A DNA stretch of 64,000 bases from Psettodes erumei (Eukaryota; Chordata; Actinopteri; Pleuronectiformes; Psettodidae), in the NCBI GenBank assembly GCA_016785225.1, contig JAFBJZ010000384.1, forward strand, positions 62,001-126,000, given 5' to 3'. Position 1 is the first letter of the stretch. Every line of letters starts with the position of its first letter. The position numbers were made by a program, and so were the translations under genes. The notes below the pieces were generated by a model. That model was not told the origin of the DNA, searched no databases, and saw nothing but the letters and a program-made list of their open reading frames with translations. Of the stretch, positions 1 to 14,123 are shown piece by piece.

Positions 1-2935
1 ATAGTCCAATTTTCCATCTTCATTTTCTTCTACTCTTCTTGTCCTCTCAACTCATGTTGTCTTTCCACTGTAGTCTTCACTGGCTGTGACCTTTTCTCCA
101 GTGGAACAGGATACTGCCCATCTCCATCTCCCTCATGCATTAATGATCTGTGGTAAGCTGAGGGCATCTGTCTGACTCTCAGCCTGTCCGCAGCTCACCC
201 ACTTTCCAAGGACGGTGCTCAGCCAGAGCCCAGCTCAGCCACATTCCCTGTCACCCACAGGGAAATGCAGATAAATAGCCAGGGATAGCGTTAGCTCCAC
301 AGTCTAAAAAGTGGAGGCTGCCTCCTCTCATCTGCACAGCATACATCTCTTTGACATTCCCCAGTGGCAGATATCTAAAATACTAGAGCAGAGAGATGAC
401 AGTAGGCAACAGACATAAAGAACCTCAGCCAATTATCCTGGTTTCGTACTGAACCTCACTGCAGATACAAGCAGCTCAAATGAGGTTCCTCCATGGGGTA
501 ACAGTGTAGATTGTTCTCTTTCATATCTTCTGTTTGTCATGATTTAACATATGTTGTGATAATGAGAGATAAATGTAACCCTCCACCCTTTTTCAAGCCT
601 CCCTGATTCCCTTTCTCTCTGAAAGGCACCCAAAGTGTTCTTTTGGCAAATTCTAGTCAAGTTCGGGGAGGTCTAAAAATTGTTCCAGTGATTAGACCTC
701 AAATTCCCGTTATGAGAGAAATCATATGCAATGTCTTGTCCTTGAATCCACGAACAGCACTAGTAAAGTTTAGCTCTCTTCACCCCAGTAATCTGGCATG
801 GTTGCTCATTATCACTGCCAATACACCACCCCCACAATGTTTCTCACTGTAACCAGTCAATAATACTTTAAGATTCCTGAATTTCTCCACTTTTGCTTTA
901 CTCTGAAGATACGTGTGTTATTCCTCTACAGAAAAAAATGAACTATCAAGCCCTAAACTGGACATTTCAAAACCCTCCTTCTCACTTCCTTGGGCATAAT
1001 CCAGTGGATAGTGTTATCAGTGAGCTGAAATAGAGCAAGCAACACTTGATAGAGGCAGGTTGTTTCACACTGAAACAGTAAAAAAGTTGAAACATCACGA
1101 AACTGGTGCTCCAAATCTAGATTACATAACAAAGCAATATTAAGGCTCACATATAAACTTTGGAAAACTTGAAAGTGGATCTGTGCTTCAAAATATTGTG
1201 GTAATACTGTCATTAATGTATAACTGATGCTAGCATGCACAAAATACAAGTACTGTAAGAATAGGGACCCAGCAAATGGACTGCTTTTTAGGTATCCTAG
1301 GTGGACTGACTGATGTATTGTTCTGTCTCCCTATGGAAGTGAAAGAACAGAAAGGAGAGAAATGTTGTATACACAGAAGGAATATCATAGCTGAAGTTTG
1401 GTATTCAGTGAGACTTCCCTTAACGACAACAATAGGGAACTGCATGGGCTAACGGAGGATAATGTAATCAGCCTCTTTGGTGTATGTATCTCACCCTGTC
1501 ACCTGCCGGGACTCATTCCCCAAAACCCTAAGATGCATTCTGACAGCTGCAGAAATCCTCATGGGGGGGGGCGTGAGCGTGAAAAGATTTCTTCTGTGCA
1601 CCTCCCCAATGCTCCATACCCAAATATTTGACTTTGTCTCTGATCCGCAGCCCTTGAAGGCTTCTGCTGGGCTTTTCCACGCGACTGATCTCTGTTTTCA
1701 AAGCAGGTGTTTAAAACACAAGTCTCACTAGTAAACTACAACAAGAAAAAGACAGAGAGAGCCAAAGAATATTGGGGCGAGAAAAAGAAATTAAGACAAA
1801 AATATCTGACTACACTATATTACATCCTGTGAGTTTTTTATTTTAGGTTGCATAAATTAGGCAAGGCTCAAAGGTTAAATTAGACGTGACAATCACATCA
1901 GATAGAGGCATGTCTGGCTGCCAGGCCGATGCAACTCCCTGGGGTTCCCGTCTATGGCCAGCCCTTGATGTCACCGTTACACATGCTTGTACACATCCCC
2001 TTCAGTCATGAAATAATACACACGCAAATACACATGCATAGCGCACATTAATGCCCACCCAGGAGCATGTATTGAATGGCTCACAGTAATGCAGACACAC
2101 AATATGTCAGGAAAAACTTCACAGAGAAATCAAGCTGAAAGATCAAAGAGTACGAATGCAGCGATAAACCTTTCAGTACGTTTGAAAATCTACCAAAGGA
2201 TGTTTTCCTAAAAACCAATTATCCCAGCGGTTGTGTTAAAGGAATGTCCACTGCTGTTCAGTTTATATCAGGATTCCACAGATGATACAGGGGTTTTTTC
2301 CACACCCATGTAAGCCACATACACTACAACACTTGACATTCAAAACAGCTCCACCAGTTAAAGAAATAATTTCAAAAATACATTTTTATTGTCTTCAGCT
2401 GTCAGACGTTATAAGTAATGACATGACAACCCATCATGTAAAACAGGAGTTGTACTTCACAGTCAAATTTCAAGTAATTTTTAGTTTGATGACCATGTGT
2501 TTTCGAGTTTATCTAGTTGGATTTGAAATGGTTTCATGAATCAGGGGTATGGGCATCTTTCTCATCCCATTAAAGAGCATGTAATCCTTGAACTGAATTT
2601 TAAACATGAAAGGTTTTCATTTGACAGCTCCGAAGAGAAGCTGCCACAGTGACATTTTCTGTCAGATCGAATTAATCAGTAATCACAAAAAAGCAAAACG
2701 TCTGACGACACAAAACTGCCATTAAGTTACAAGCAATGCCTGCAGAGCACACTCACAAAGATAAAAGGCACACACACATCACTATATTAAAAGACATATA
2801 CGGTATAATTTCACATGATATGACCTAAAATCAGTATCAAGGTTACATTTACCTCAAAAACTATACATATGACAGGGTGGCTCTATAAAATGGCAGTGTT
2901 GGTTGGTTCCTCCAGCATCACAATCAGGTTGACAT
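1..2935. other. Non-coding stretch, no gene seen
   Basis: AT-rich DNA with scattered short open frames (the longest about 98 codons at 953-1249) that have no recognisable domain, no splice context and biased composition. A short G run occurs at 1563-1570. No repeat or regulatory element could be identified with confidence. Confidence 0.6.
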
Positions 2936-3314
2936 TTGCGGTTTTGACTGAAACATCTCTGTCTGGATTGCCGTAACATTTTGCACGGGCCTCATGTCTC
3001 TCTCTCAGGGTTATTTGCTATAACTTTGGTGGTGCCTGGATTTTTCATCTACCACCATCAGCAGGTCAAAATTTCAGTTGGTTAATCACTTTGATTTATT
3101 GTCAAATATGTGCAAATCTAACATCATTGCCTTCAGCCTCCACTGTACTTTGCATTAGGCGCGAATCAGCAAATGTTAGCATGCTAACACATTAAATGAC
3201 CTGCTTCACATCAGCATATTAGTGCTGTCATTGTGAACATGCTGACATTAGCCTTTAGCTGAAAGCCCAGCTGTGTCTAAGTCTCACATAGCCACTAGCA
3301 TTGCTATAGTCTTA
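2936..3314 (+). mobile_element. Teleost interspersed repeat, degenerate DNA-element copy 1
   Basis: This block resembles a repeat widespread in percomorph genomes, with the diagnostic parts CTTTGGTGGTGCCTGG, CACCATCAGCAGGTCAAAA, AGCAAATGTTAGCATGCTAA and CATAGCCACTAGCATTG in the remembered order. A second copy in the same orientation lies at 48748-49085, and the two align over CACCATCA.CA, the CTGTACTTTG block and the final CTCACA.AGCC.C.AGCAT segment. No coding capacity is left. It is probably a non-autonomous DNA element. Family assignment is from memory; the similarity between the two copies is seen directly. Confidence 0.65.
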
Positions 3315-3386
3315 ATTTTTAGTTATTTGATTACATAATGCCATTCAAAGATGCTGGGCTGCTAGATATATGGATACACAGTTAAA

Positions 3387-3441
<55 letters not shown>

Positions 3442-6288
3442 GCAGAAATACATACTCTGTGTATATAGTGTGCCCACATATCAACTGTGACACTGTTACA
3501 AACACACACACTTCCACTTCAAAATTCAATATATCCTATCTCCGCATGACATGTGGGGTCTAACACTCAGTAGTATGAGTGACAGTCAGACCCAGGAGAT
3601 GCACACCAGGGGGTAAACACAGTGCCTTAATAGAGGGGATGAAAACATGACTGGTAAGAGGGAAGAAGGTGACAGAAAGGAAGAGACTGGTAGCTACTGA
3701 GGGGAGATGGCCTAATGTAGGGGGGTGTGGAGGTAGGGTCGGGGGGGGGGGGGGGTTCTCCACAGGCCAGTAGTTCAGCTCACATCACCTTGCCAAACTG
3801 TGACTGCCCCCTACACCGACCCCCCTGGAAGCCATCCCCCTCTCCAGCCCTGCCTCCCTCCCCTCTCGACAGAATGATTAATGGTTTTTCTGGTAATAGA
3901 AGCACCACTGTCCCCGACTACAATAAACATTATCATAACTTTTTTTTGGTATAATCACTGACACTATGAAAAGCCAAGTGTCCTCCCTAAAATGCAGAAA
4001 AAGAAAACACTTACCAGAGGCATTGCATTTTGTCTGTTTTCATTGTGTTAATAACGGGAGTAACAGGAATAAAGGATGTGTGCTCAGATGAATGACACAG
4101 TTCTGGAGGGAAGACTGATATAATCTGCATCATATCACATTCCATCTCCTACACACTGGAATAATCTAAAACTATTAAAATCCCAAAAATGATCTTCTAT
4201 GTACTGACAAAGGGACTGCGGCTCAGTACTGAGCCTCTCATAGCGCCTGGGTCATATTTTCCTAATGTCTTTTTAATATAGTCATGTCATATTCCTGCTG
4301 TTCCTCCAAATATTCTTGCCTACCATGCATTGTGCAGTGTGTCAACAACGACATATTAAAGGCAATATACCATGAGAGTGGCCTACAAGTTTCATATCAG
4401 CTCATTGTCCCCACGGGATCCATTACTGTTTATGGGACTGTACATTAGCCTCTGTCTCCTGCCATTATCTCCTACATATTGCTGGGGACACACTCAGCAT
4501 ATCGCACTTCACAAAGGGAGCTATCCACAGATATGCATGCACAAACAGAGAAGCATCCTTGATTCAGGGTCCTTTCTGCATTCGGAGCACGAAAGTGGTG
4601 TGAAGTGTGTTGAGCTCCAACGTGTGGTGCGGTAGAAATGCAATTTAGATGTGTGGCTTCTCCAGACAGCCTGCGGAGATCTGCGTTTGACTGGAGGAGT
4701 CTGGATTTGGTCTTTGCTGAGGTTCAGTTTGGGCTCCTCTAATCAGCGAAGGAAGAGGAAGAATGTGCACCTGGTCCTTACATATGGAAAAGGTAATTTA
4801 AAGCCTGAATTGTACCTCTGTATTGAGGTGTCACCATGCTCTGAGTGTCAAAAGAGTAGCAAATGTTTTATATTTCTGGGTAGCCTTCAGCTTTTTATTG
4901 CCATAATTCTAACTTGAACATAAATGGAAGTGTTCTGCCTTCATTTCTTAAGAAAAGCCCAAATCAATGGCTTGTACATTCTCATATTCACTTTATGATA
5001 CAGAGTGGTAACACTGAAAAGAAAAAGTTTTCACTTGAAATGACTTTTATAGATTGGAAATTTTGCTGGAAATACTGAAAAGGCACATTTATGACCTCAT
5101 CCATATTTTGAGGATATATAATGAAGACCAGGCAGACCAATTAAAAGTTCTTGCCCATATAGTATGCAAAGCCCCTATGTCTAATTTAATGAAAGACAAT
5201 GCATGTACACACCTATGTTGAAGGTGCACACTCGCGTTCTCTGAGCTTAATAGGGGATACAGAGGTATGAATGGAAGGCTGGTGTGACTAAAAAGAAGAT
5301 AAAGAGAGGGAAGGCAGAGGAGAAGGAGAGATAAAGGAAGATAAGGGGATTCTCAGGAAACACCCAGTGCCAAACAAATCCAGATAAATCCAGACAGTTT
5401 TTCCTTAAAGTATTACATTTGTAAGGAGAACCACTTAAAAAGCATATCGGCATTCTTTTAATCACACAGAACCAAAAGTATAACATAGTTACTCCTTTTC
5501 ATGAACAGACAACCGTTATAAATTCGCTGGGGAATGAGCTCAGCAAAGAACATGCCTCTCATATTATGGGAAGAACACAACTCCACTCAAACATCCCAAT
5601 GATCGGCAAAAATTATACTTGTTGGGTGATGTATTTGATAAACATTGCTGACTATGTTGATCAGGATGAGACGAAGCCTGGTGTGTCTTCCACTCGAGAT
5701 CACAGAGTTTAATATGTTTCTGTGCTACGGCAGTGACAGTAGCATTTGCTGCCAAGCTGTGTGCTGCTCTAACGTGACCTCAGGACCCTTGCACATTTCA
5801 GGTGCCGCCCAGGATCTGGCCGAACACCGCAGTGTGCCGAAGGTCGCACACTCAAAGAGAAAGATATCCGTGCGGACAGGAGTTTTAACTCAAACACAGA
5901 AACATACCAGATCACATTTGCCTTAAGCATGACTAACATCTTATTTGAGGAAGGCTTTATTTATTCATAACATTTTCATAATAAAATAATTAGCTGGGGG
6001 CTAATGTGGGGTCAACCAGGAAATAAGATTTAAAAAAGACTGTCTGTGCAGTTAGTTGGAGGGGTTATAATATGAAAATCATTTATAATTACTTAACTTG
6101 GTCACTTGCAAATTCCAGACTGCTTAATTTTGGGGTTTTTTTAAGATAGTCCATGTAAATCTGGGGCTTCAGTATAGTATATCAGCAAAGAATTTATTTC
6201 TGAATAAAATCACTAAACCCTATGATGATACAATGTACTACAATACATAGTGTTTACAGACCATCCCTGTGAAGCGTGAGGCATCACC
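3315..6288. other. Non-coding stretch with simple repeats
   Basis: It holds the AC/TA microsatellite (3388-3441), a 15-base G run (3741-3755) and a purine-rich tract around 5285-5346. No exon or transposable element was recognised. The open frame at 5645-5926 has no recognisable domain or splice context. Confidence 0.55.
3388..3441. repeat. Compound (AC)n-(TA)n microsatellite
   Basis: About 39 bases of uninterrupted AC dinucleotides run straight into about 15 bases of alternating TA. It is likely to be polymorphic in length. Confidence 0.97.
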
Positions 6289-7035
6289 AGTGTTGGGCAA
6301 GTCACTGAAAATTAGTCATTAGTTACATCTCTCAAAAGTAAGTTAGTTACTTCCCCCATTTAGACATAAAAAAGTAATTCATTACAAGGGGATACATTCT
6401 GAGCTACTTTCAAGTTTCCGCTTATATTCTCTTAATAAATGCACACGGCTATATTTTTTGGTGTTGCTGAGTCTGTGATAGTGTGGAACAAAACAACTGT
6501 CAGTTGTTATCACTGTACCCAGTATCACTGTGATGAAGTAAGCAGTGGCACAATAAAACATAATTGACATGTTTTGATAGACCTATTTACTGTAGCCTCA
6601 ACAGGCCTTCAAATCAAGCACTAAGTCAGTAATACTCTTTTGGCAGTGTGAAATGAAATAACAACTGCGTTCCCTAACATTCACCAGGTGCTTCAGAAGA
6701 TTAGAATTACCGTTCTTCGATGTGGAGAAAGTCTTCACTCCGGCACACAGACTACAAGTCACCAGTATATTTTTGTCCCTGACCTGAAGGAGGGAAAACT
6801 AACCACATTTCCAGGAGCATATTTTGCAATACTCGGACTGTGAGTCATTATATAATATATAGTCAGGTGATGGCCGCATCTGCCTGCTATAGTCTGCAGT
6901 TGTCTGTTTCATAGAAGACAAAAGTAACTTGTGAATGTCTAAATTTTAGTTATAACAATTGCATTACTTAATTTGAAAAAAACTAACTAATTACCCTACT
7001 AGTCATGACAAAACTATAGGCGATACACCAACACT
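6289..7035. mobile_element. Non-autonomous hAT-like element with terminal inverted repeats
   Basis: The left end begins AGTGTTGGGCAAGTCACT and continues with the GTTAGTTACTTC/AGTAATTCATTAC style of a hAT-derived repeat abundant in fish. The right end, read in reverse, begins AGTGTTGGTGTA and also contains GTAATTAGTTAG, so the two ends are inverted copies. ATCACCA lies just outside both ends (6283-6289 and 7037-7043), compatible with the 8-bp target duplication of hAT elements. The interior, about 750 bases in all, has no transposase frame. The ends are seen directly; the family name is inferred. Confidence 0.65.
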
Positions 7036-7178
7036 AATCACCACACACAGTCAGCTATGAGGTCAGGGAATGTCACCGCACTTCATCCCTCAGTAACAGA
7101 TGCAACCTCATTTTAAAACCAACATCTCACTACACACCTCTCCTTCTTCCTCCCCTGTCTTAACAGGCTGGTCAGACT

Positions 7179-7225
7179 ATATACCAGATGTTTGGACACA
7201 CCCCCTCTACTTCTTCAAATGAAAC
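7179..7225 (+). mobile_element. Possible degenerate Tc1-like end fragment
   Basis: The segment ACCAG-TTTGGACACACC-CTTCTTCAAATGA resembles the outer end of some fish Tc1-type elements. It is short, no partner end was found, and it could be chance. Confidence 0.25.
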
Positions 7226-10200
7226 CCTGGCAGATATATAACAGTGAAAAATGCACGCTCTCAAAATACTGCATTTACAGCAAATGAAAAACAACAACTT
7301 TATTTTCCTCATCGGCACATGCAGAGGATGTACTCCACAACTTATAATTGCACTACTGATTAGGCTCATCCCACTGCATATCTCCGCCACTTCACAAAGC
7401 TCATCAGGCACATCTGTTCCCAACAGCACCGAACAAGAGGCACATTAACAAACAAATAGATAACAATTAGTCACGTTTGAAGTCCTCTGCTCCATTTGAG
7501 AGAAAGCCGGGACTGTTGGCTCCAAGGAAGCACAAATTCCATGCTACAGTAGGGGGGCTTCCTGGAAATAAACTTTCAGCATTTTGCATCATAGTGACAA
7601 TGCATTTTAAATCATGAGATTGTGAGAAAAAGTGCAACGTACTGTGGTACAAATAATGGCTTATACAACCATTGATTCATTGTTCTCTGTAATCTGTGTT
7701 TAAATTTACATAAATCTGCATTTGCTGGAGACACATACACGACTGTGAAGCACTACTGCACTGTCAGTCATACTGCATTAAGAGATGACTCAGGACATGG
7801 CTGGGAGTCAAAGGTTAAAGCCATTACGAGCTGGGTGGCTCCACTTTCTGACCTTTGACCTTGTTTCACTACACTCCATCTTTTCTCCTCAGCAGCTCAA
7901 GTCCAAACTGACTTAGAGTGGCAGCAGGTGTTATGAAGTTGACAACTCTTCTGTTAAAATTCAAAAACACACAATGTGACCTGCAGCATTAAACCTTATT
8001 TTCATAATTTCTCCACAATGTATTTACTTGAATAATTACTTTAATCCTTCATTTTAATAATTCACTTGTTCTGCTAGCGTTCTGCCCATATTCCCCCTGC
8101 CATTTTCCTCCAGCTATTGTAAAATCCTTTCTCTAAGCTCCCCTCTCCTTTTTCCATCTTGCAAATACTTTACAGTTGCTGTCCTTTTATTTTTGATGAG
8201 AGAGGGGAACAAGAGGTCTACCCCAGTGCACTCCCAGCCTTATGGTTTAATATTTAATGGGGATGTGCAGTAATACCAGCAAAACACACGCAGACACACA
8301 CACACACACAAACACATGCATGCTAACACTAGAACTATGTGCTGCTGGTGAGAGAGCAGGTGTCGGTGGCGAATGCTAATTGAACTGGTCCATGGGTCAG
8401 TGAGCCTTCCTGTTTTCCCCAAGCAGGAGTGAACAGATACATTCTGGCAAAGCAGAAACTGTTGTTGCTGGAGGGCACTTCTGCCTCCCTCTGTACAACA
8501 ACTGCACTACTCTTAGGCTTTACAGTAAAAACACAGAGGAACCTCTGAGCCATACGGTGACGAGGATTACCAAGAGAGGCATTTTGCTGTTTTTCATGCG
8601 GCTAACTAGTAAGCTACAGGTAATGATGTGCTGGTGAACATACATCCATCTCAGGCATTTCTTGGGAAGTTTATCTCATTCTCACATCACCACATTCACA
8701 TAGGTTTGTGTCTTTCACCCTGGGAAAATAAGGAAATCAAAAAGGAAATCCTCAATCCTCCAAACGTAGCTATTGATTTATGATGAAGCAAATGGACACA
8801 CAAAACACACACACACAGCTGATGTCCCCATCTCCATGAATAGACCCATTACAAATGAAATTGTGCCTGACACAAACATTGTAATGTTAATGAGCAAGCA
8901 TGAGTGATGCAGAGTGGCACATGCCATGCAGGGGCAGGTTCATGTAAGCCTATCTCCACAGCCCATTAAATTTGTTTCCAGCCACTGCTCATTAGTCTGG
9001 CTTTCCACTTATGTAAGCTGAGCCACCAAAGCAATGGCTTTTGGTGCATGCATGTATAATTCAAACTAGTGAACTTTGTGAATTGCCCCAGATGAGTAAT
9101 AATGGCACAGTAATACATATTTTAGAATATGCTTACCTATATGTAGCAGAGTCACCCGGTGCAGCAAAAAGGGAAACAGTACAGGAGAGAAAAAGACAGG
9201 GAGATGCAAAAATTAGTAAATGTTTTCAAATAAACTGCAGGTCATCAAAGCAAAACAAAAATTGCACAAACCAAAAAATTAAATAAATTAAATTTTAACA
9301 ATATTAAAATGATGTTAATGAAGAATATTGGTCATATATATTTAACAAAATAGAAAAGGCGTTTGTGCCCATAACCCCACCCCCAAGCAGCCACACATGG
9401 TTCTGTTTCAGAGATGGAGGAATTCAGGAGGAACACATGTTTCCGGGAGCACCATCAAGTATGTTCAACACAGCAGAGTTTACAGAGTAGAGGAACCGGC
9501 TTTAATTAGAGTCAAGCAGACCCTGCTCTATTTGTTTTCATTTGTGTGATTTATCCCCTTTCATTTGGCAGCTGGCTAACATGTCCCAGACCATCAGACC
9601 AACCTGCCTGAGGTAAAAGGCTAGGGCTGGCCTTTGGAGCAGAGAGGAAAGGGGGGCTCCAAAGTGGGAGAAAAAAGGAAGACAAGCAGTCTTGCAGGGT
9701 TTATTGGGCCACAGTTGAGGCCACCTGTCGTGTAGATATACTTGCAGGGCACATGAATACCAATGGAGGTGGTTCAGCTGCGATATTGCATGTGACCCAG
9801 CATATTTTCTTTTGGGTAAACACATATCCTTTGATTCAAGGCCCTGGGGGAAAGGGGATATGAGTAGGATGAGGGTGGGATGTAGCCTAAAGACCAAAGA
9901 TGGGTTATTAGATATTTGGACAAGCACTCCAGACTACATAAAGCTCTATATCCCTTGGGGGAGTTCTGCTGATGGTTTTAAGGCTTTGGTCCATCTATGT
10001 ATTGCAAACAGAACAGGGAGTGAGCATTTGTGAGCATCTGCAAGATGCTCTATAGCAAAGAAGAAATCAATCAAAAGCTAACATCTGCCTCAGAAAATAC
10101 GTTCTTTACTGCAGTAGAATCTACAAACCATAAACTCCAATATGGAAGGGGAAATGATCCGAGACGTATGATCTAGATGGCTGTCATTGTTCACTCACAA

Positions 10201-12560
10201 CTGCTGCTCTTACACACTTTCCCCCCTCTTTTCTCATTTTTCCCATTTAACTTTTGCTCACATTGCAGTGAATGGGCCTCATAAGATTACAGCTAATGCG
10301 CATATCTCTTAGCTTTATGATCAGATTACCCATTGCCAATGAGGGTGATCTATTTGATGCAAAGAGATTCATGGCATTGAACTCAACTGTAACGTATCAC
10401 TGGCAGCTTGTCATGGAAAGCATGTTAACAAAAAATAAACAAAAGAAGCCTTAAACTTATACAAATTAGACACAGATTTGTTTCAACTTTCATGTCATTG
10501 TGAAAATTGGCAAACCTCAAAATGTTCAGTATGTCCAAACTCAAGTGGCAGCAGACACCAGAAGGCAGTAGCCGTAAAGCAGAACAAAGGGCTTGCAGAG
10601 AAAAACACATTGCAGTTCAGTTTTTGACAAATGGTTATAGTTAAGTTTTTTCTTTGTGTCTAATGACCAGGCCTGTCTTCAGTCAAAGCCTCCGTGCAAG
10701 CAACTGATCAAGCCCAGGTAGTACATTTAGAGTCTGGCCAGCCTGTAGGCAGCTGAGGGGTCTAGGAACATCAATAAAGGGTTAACCAGCAACCGTTAAG
10801 ATTTAAAGGGGCAGTAAGTGGCTCCATTAGCCCGGCTGACTACAGCAGCCGTAGGGGTAGAGGTGGAGGCAGGGTGGATGAAGGAAGGAGAGACAGGAGA
10901 TGAGGTGCCCCTGAGACATCACTCCAGGATGGAGGAGAAAAGAGGTGCTAGAGGGCAAAGTTAAAGACTGTTGCTCAGGCACCAAATCCACACTTCAGCT
11001 TTACCTTCCAGGCTGGACGACAGAGCCAGCACAGTCACAAAGAAAAGAGCAGGAAACACCAAAGGAAATGAGAATGACCAAGAAGGGGTTTTCATACCAT
11101 TGAACCTATATAGCTTCACAGTGTTAAAATCTGAGTCTGATCAAGAATTAACGCTGTTGATATTGAACTGCTGGCAGATCTGCTTTTTGAGTGGATGAAC
11201 TGATCCAATCATTAATCAGGAGCACTTCCTGCTCTGCTCCCTCTCTAGACTTTGACTGGATGTTTGGTAGTGAGTAACAGAGGGACCAGTTTTCCATCCA
11301 GGTTAAAGAATGATTTTTTTATAAAGGTGATTGTTTCCCCTTACTTAAAGCTTCATCAGGGGGCTCTTAATTAATTGCCTGTGTGTTAGAGTGATTTTGA
11401 CTGGCCAGGGGGTGCCTCAAGGCTGAAACCTGTGCCCCGTACATTCAGCCATGATCACCCTTCTGTTTTGCAGGCTTTCAGTGCAGTTGTTAGCAATATT
11501 TAATTCTAAACAAATCCATAATAACCTGCTGAGCGATTATGTGCACATTGAATTTGCTAAAATTATTATTTCCTGTTTGTGCCAAAGTTTTGCAAATATT
11601 TGCAGGGATGTGTGATGCTTGACTAAAACATGGTGTAGCCAAAGATGACACAGAAAATGACATAAAATACTCCCTGCATACACAATCCTGTAAGATAAGA
11701 CCTTTGCTATCCCCTCCAGCATGTGTCTTTTAATGCGACTTTCTTTGAAGTGACAAATGTTGACAGCAGTGACTTCCTCTGTGACTTTCCAAAGACACAA
11801 AATGGCAAACTGTTCTCCACATCACTTTAGCAACTCATCACAACATCACAACTCAAAATATTAGTATGTTAAGACCAATATATGGAGGTAATATCAGAAA
11901 ATTAGTCATCATGTACAGTCTGTACAAATTCACGCACTATTTCTGTTAGTGTGTGTGTGTGTTCCAATGGTCTCTCTGGCCCTTAGTGTAAATATGTGGA
12001 TGATACGAGTCATGATGGCCTCCTTTTAATTTTCCAACCTTTTAATTTGCTAATCTACAGCTTTCATTTCAATTTGTGCTTTTACAAAACACATAACGCG
12101 CACTCCCTGCTCAGCAGTTCTGCCCTGTAATAAGTGGAGGTCTCAGCCCAGCACTTTAATAAATGTGTTAATTCAGAGCTCACCAGGCAGAAACAATGCC
12201 AGTATGGGAGATAAATTCCCCAGTGTTCATTTCCTCTGTCTGTCTTATGGCTGATGTCAGGCTGGAGATGGCCATGGGGGGGAAATGAAGATCATACATC
12301 ACACTGAGGCATCCCTGCGACTCTAACATGACTTTGCCTCTGCTCTGTGTCTGTGCGTCCTGTTTCTACGTATTTGCTGTGCCTGTAATAAAATACCACA
12401 AGACGATTTATAGTATATGATGTAGAATATAATTTGTTGGCAGAGGAATATTGCATATGTAAATAAATAAACCATTTCTTAAGAGTTGATTTTACATGCA
12501 GATGTGGATGTCAACTCCCAACATGCAACTCTGTGCTGCTTCCTGACAAGGCATGTTCTC

Positions 12561-12581
12561 TCTGTGTGTTTTGTGTGTGTG

Positions 12582-12619
<38 letters not shown>
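12561..12619. repeat. Interrupted (TG)n microsatellite
   Basis: TG dinucleotides are broken twice by short T runs (TTTTG) in the first half, then run uninterrupted for about 35 bases. Reading it as CA repeats explains the Thr-His-rich spurious minus-strand frame here. Confidence 0.95.
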
Positions 12620-12620
<1 letters not shown>

Positions 12621-14123
12621 TTGACAGGGGCTTTTTATTACTAAATGAAGCCCTGTGGAAATGCTGCTTCTACTCAACCTGAACGTTACTATTATTAACT
12701 CTCAGCACTGCAAAATCCTCGAGGCGAGTGTTCCGCTGGTCTGTGGGGGGAAAACATCTTTACTGGATAATAGCCCTTTCGTCTAATTACAATGCCAGCA
12801 ATCACAAACACACGCCGACACACACACACAGACACACAAACACAGCACAGAGAATGAGGAGGATGGAAAGGTTACATACATCATACACATAACTCTGTGA
12901 AGGACTGCATTCGCTGCGGTGGCGAGTTGAGCTCATTAGTGCAGGCTGTGACAGTGTGGATGGCACTTTATAAAGGAGCTTCTGTCAGATGCTACACAGC
13001 TAATCACTATTGCAAAACCAGTGACAGGGTTGTAAATGATTTGGTATGTGACAGTCACATTATATCACTGTGTGCGCAGCTTAAAGAAGTAAACACATTC
13101 AGTGGTCTGGGGGCAGAAACAAAATGTGAATCACAAAGCTAAATGGAGTTAACAATGAAACTGTGGTCCAGGACTTTCCCATTACATATTTTTAGTTGCC
13201 TGGTTGCTCTTCCTTGTATTCTCTGTATCTTTTCTATCCAGAATCTGTGTTTGTAATCTCAAATTGAGCTCAGTACACAGAAGTCAAAGGTTAAGTTGCT
13301 TGCATCTGGGATTCCTCAGAAAGCTCCTCATTCCTGCCCGACCTGCGCCATAAACACTAGAGCCCCATAATCTTCTCCCCTTGCCACATAAACACTCATG
13401 CATATATACAAAAAAGACTCAGGTTCCAGGCCATTGATAAAACTGCACACCACTCCTCTTGTGTCACTCCGCCTGTTCCCTTTTAATGGCTTTTTGAAGG
13501 GGACTGAAAGCTTTTCTCCCGACTCTGGCTCCCAGTTTGTTTAAACAAGTTAATTACTGTGGTTGATCTGATGGGACTCCGGTGCCTCTGAGGTCTGTCA
13601 CAGACTGCCAGTCTGGGTGGGGGTGGGCAAAGAGACAGTAATCCCTGCTCAACAGACTGGCTGGAGGTAGTGAGCACAGAAGACAACTCAACTAAATTTA
13701 CTGTCGAATGAGAACAGGATCTAGAGAACTGAAAAAAAAATAAGTCAAAATGATGCATCCTTCCTGGAAATTACAAAAAGTACAGCAAACTTAAAATCCA
13801 TTTTTGAGTCCTACCTCGTGTTCTCCTCAGGCAGCCCAGATATCAGTATTGACATCATCATTGTAAAACTCAGATTTTAAAGCTTCTTCTTCTTTTATGG
13901 ATCAGAGAGCTCATTAGCATGCACTAAGTGTTACTTCCAATCAATATATCACCAGTGGCAACTCTTTCGGCATGGTGAGAGCACTAATTATTGATCACAG
14001 TGAAAATAAAAAGTCATCTCCTCAGATGAAGCACCGTGTTACTCAAAACTGGGCTTTTAGTTGGCTGAGCTGTGAGAACTGCAGGAATAAATCATAAAGG
14101 GGACTGTGTTTCTTTTATTTTTA

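Larger units (their letters stand above)
7036..14123. other. Non-coding intron-like stretch, no gene seen
   Basis: Apart from the possible Tc1 fragment and short CA or TG tracts (8292-8312, 11949-11962, 12561-12619) this is unremarkable AT-rich DNA. The longest open frame (9538-9927, minus, 129 codons) has no domain-like pattern, splice sites or start context and is rejected as a gene. Confidence 0.55.

Noticed and set aside
3391..3440. CRISPR-like or protein-coding repeats from CA/TG tracts
   Set aside because: These are dinucleotide microsatellites; the Thr-His or Cys-Val repeat frames they create are artefacts.
9538..9927. 129-codon minus-strand open frame
   Set aside because: No domain-like pattern, no acceptor or donor and no CpG context.
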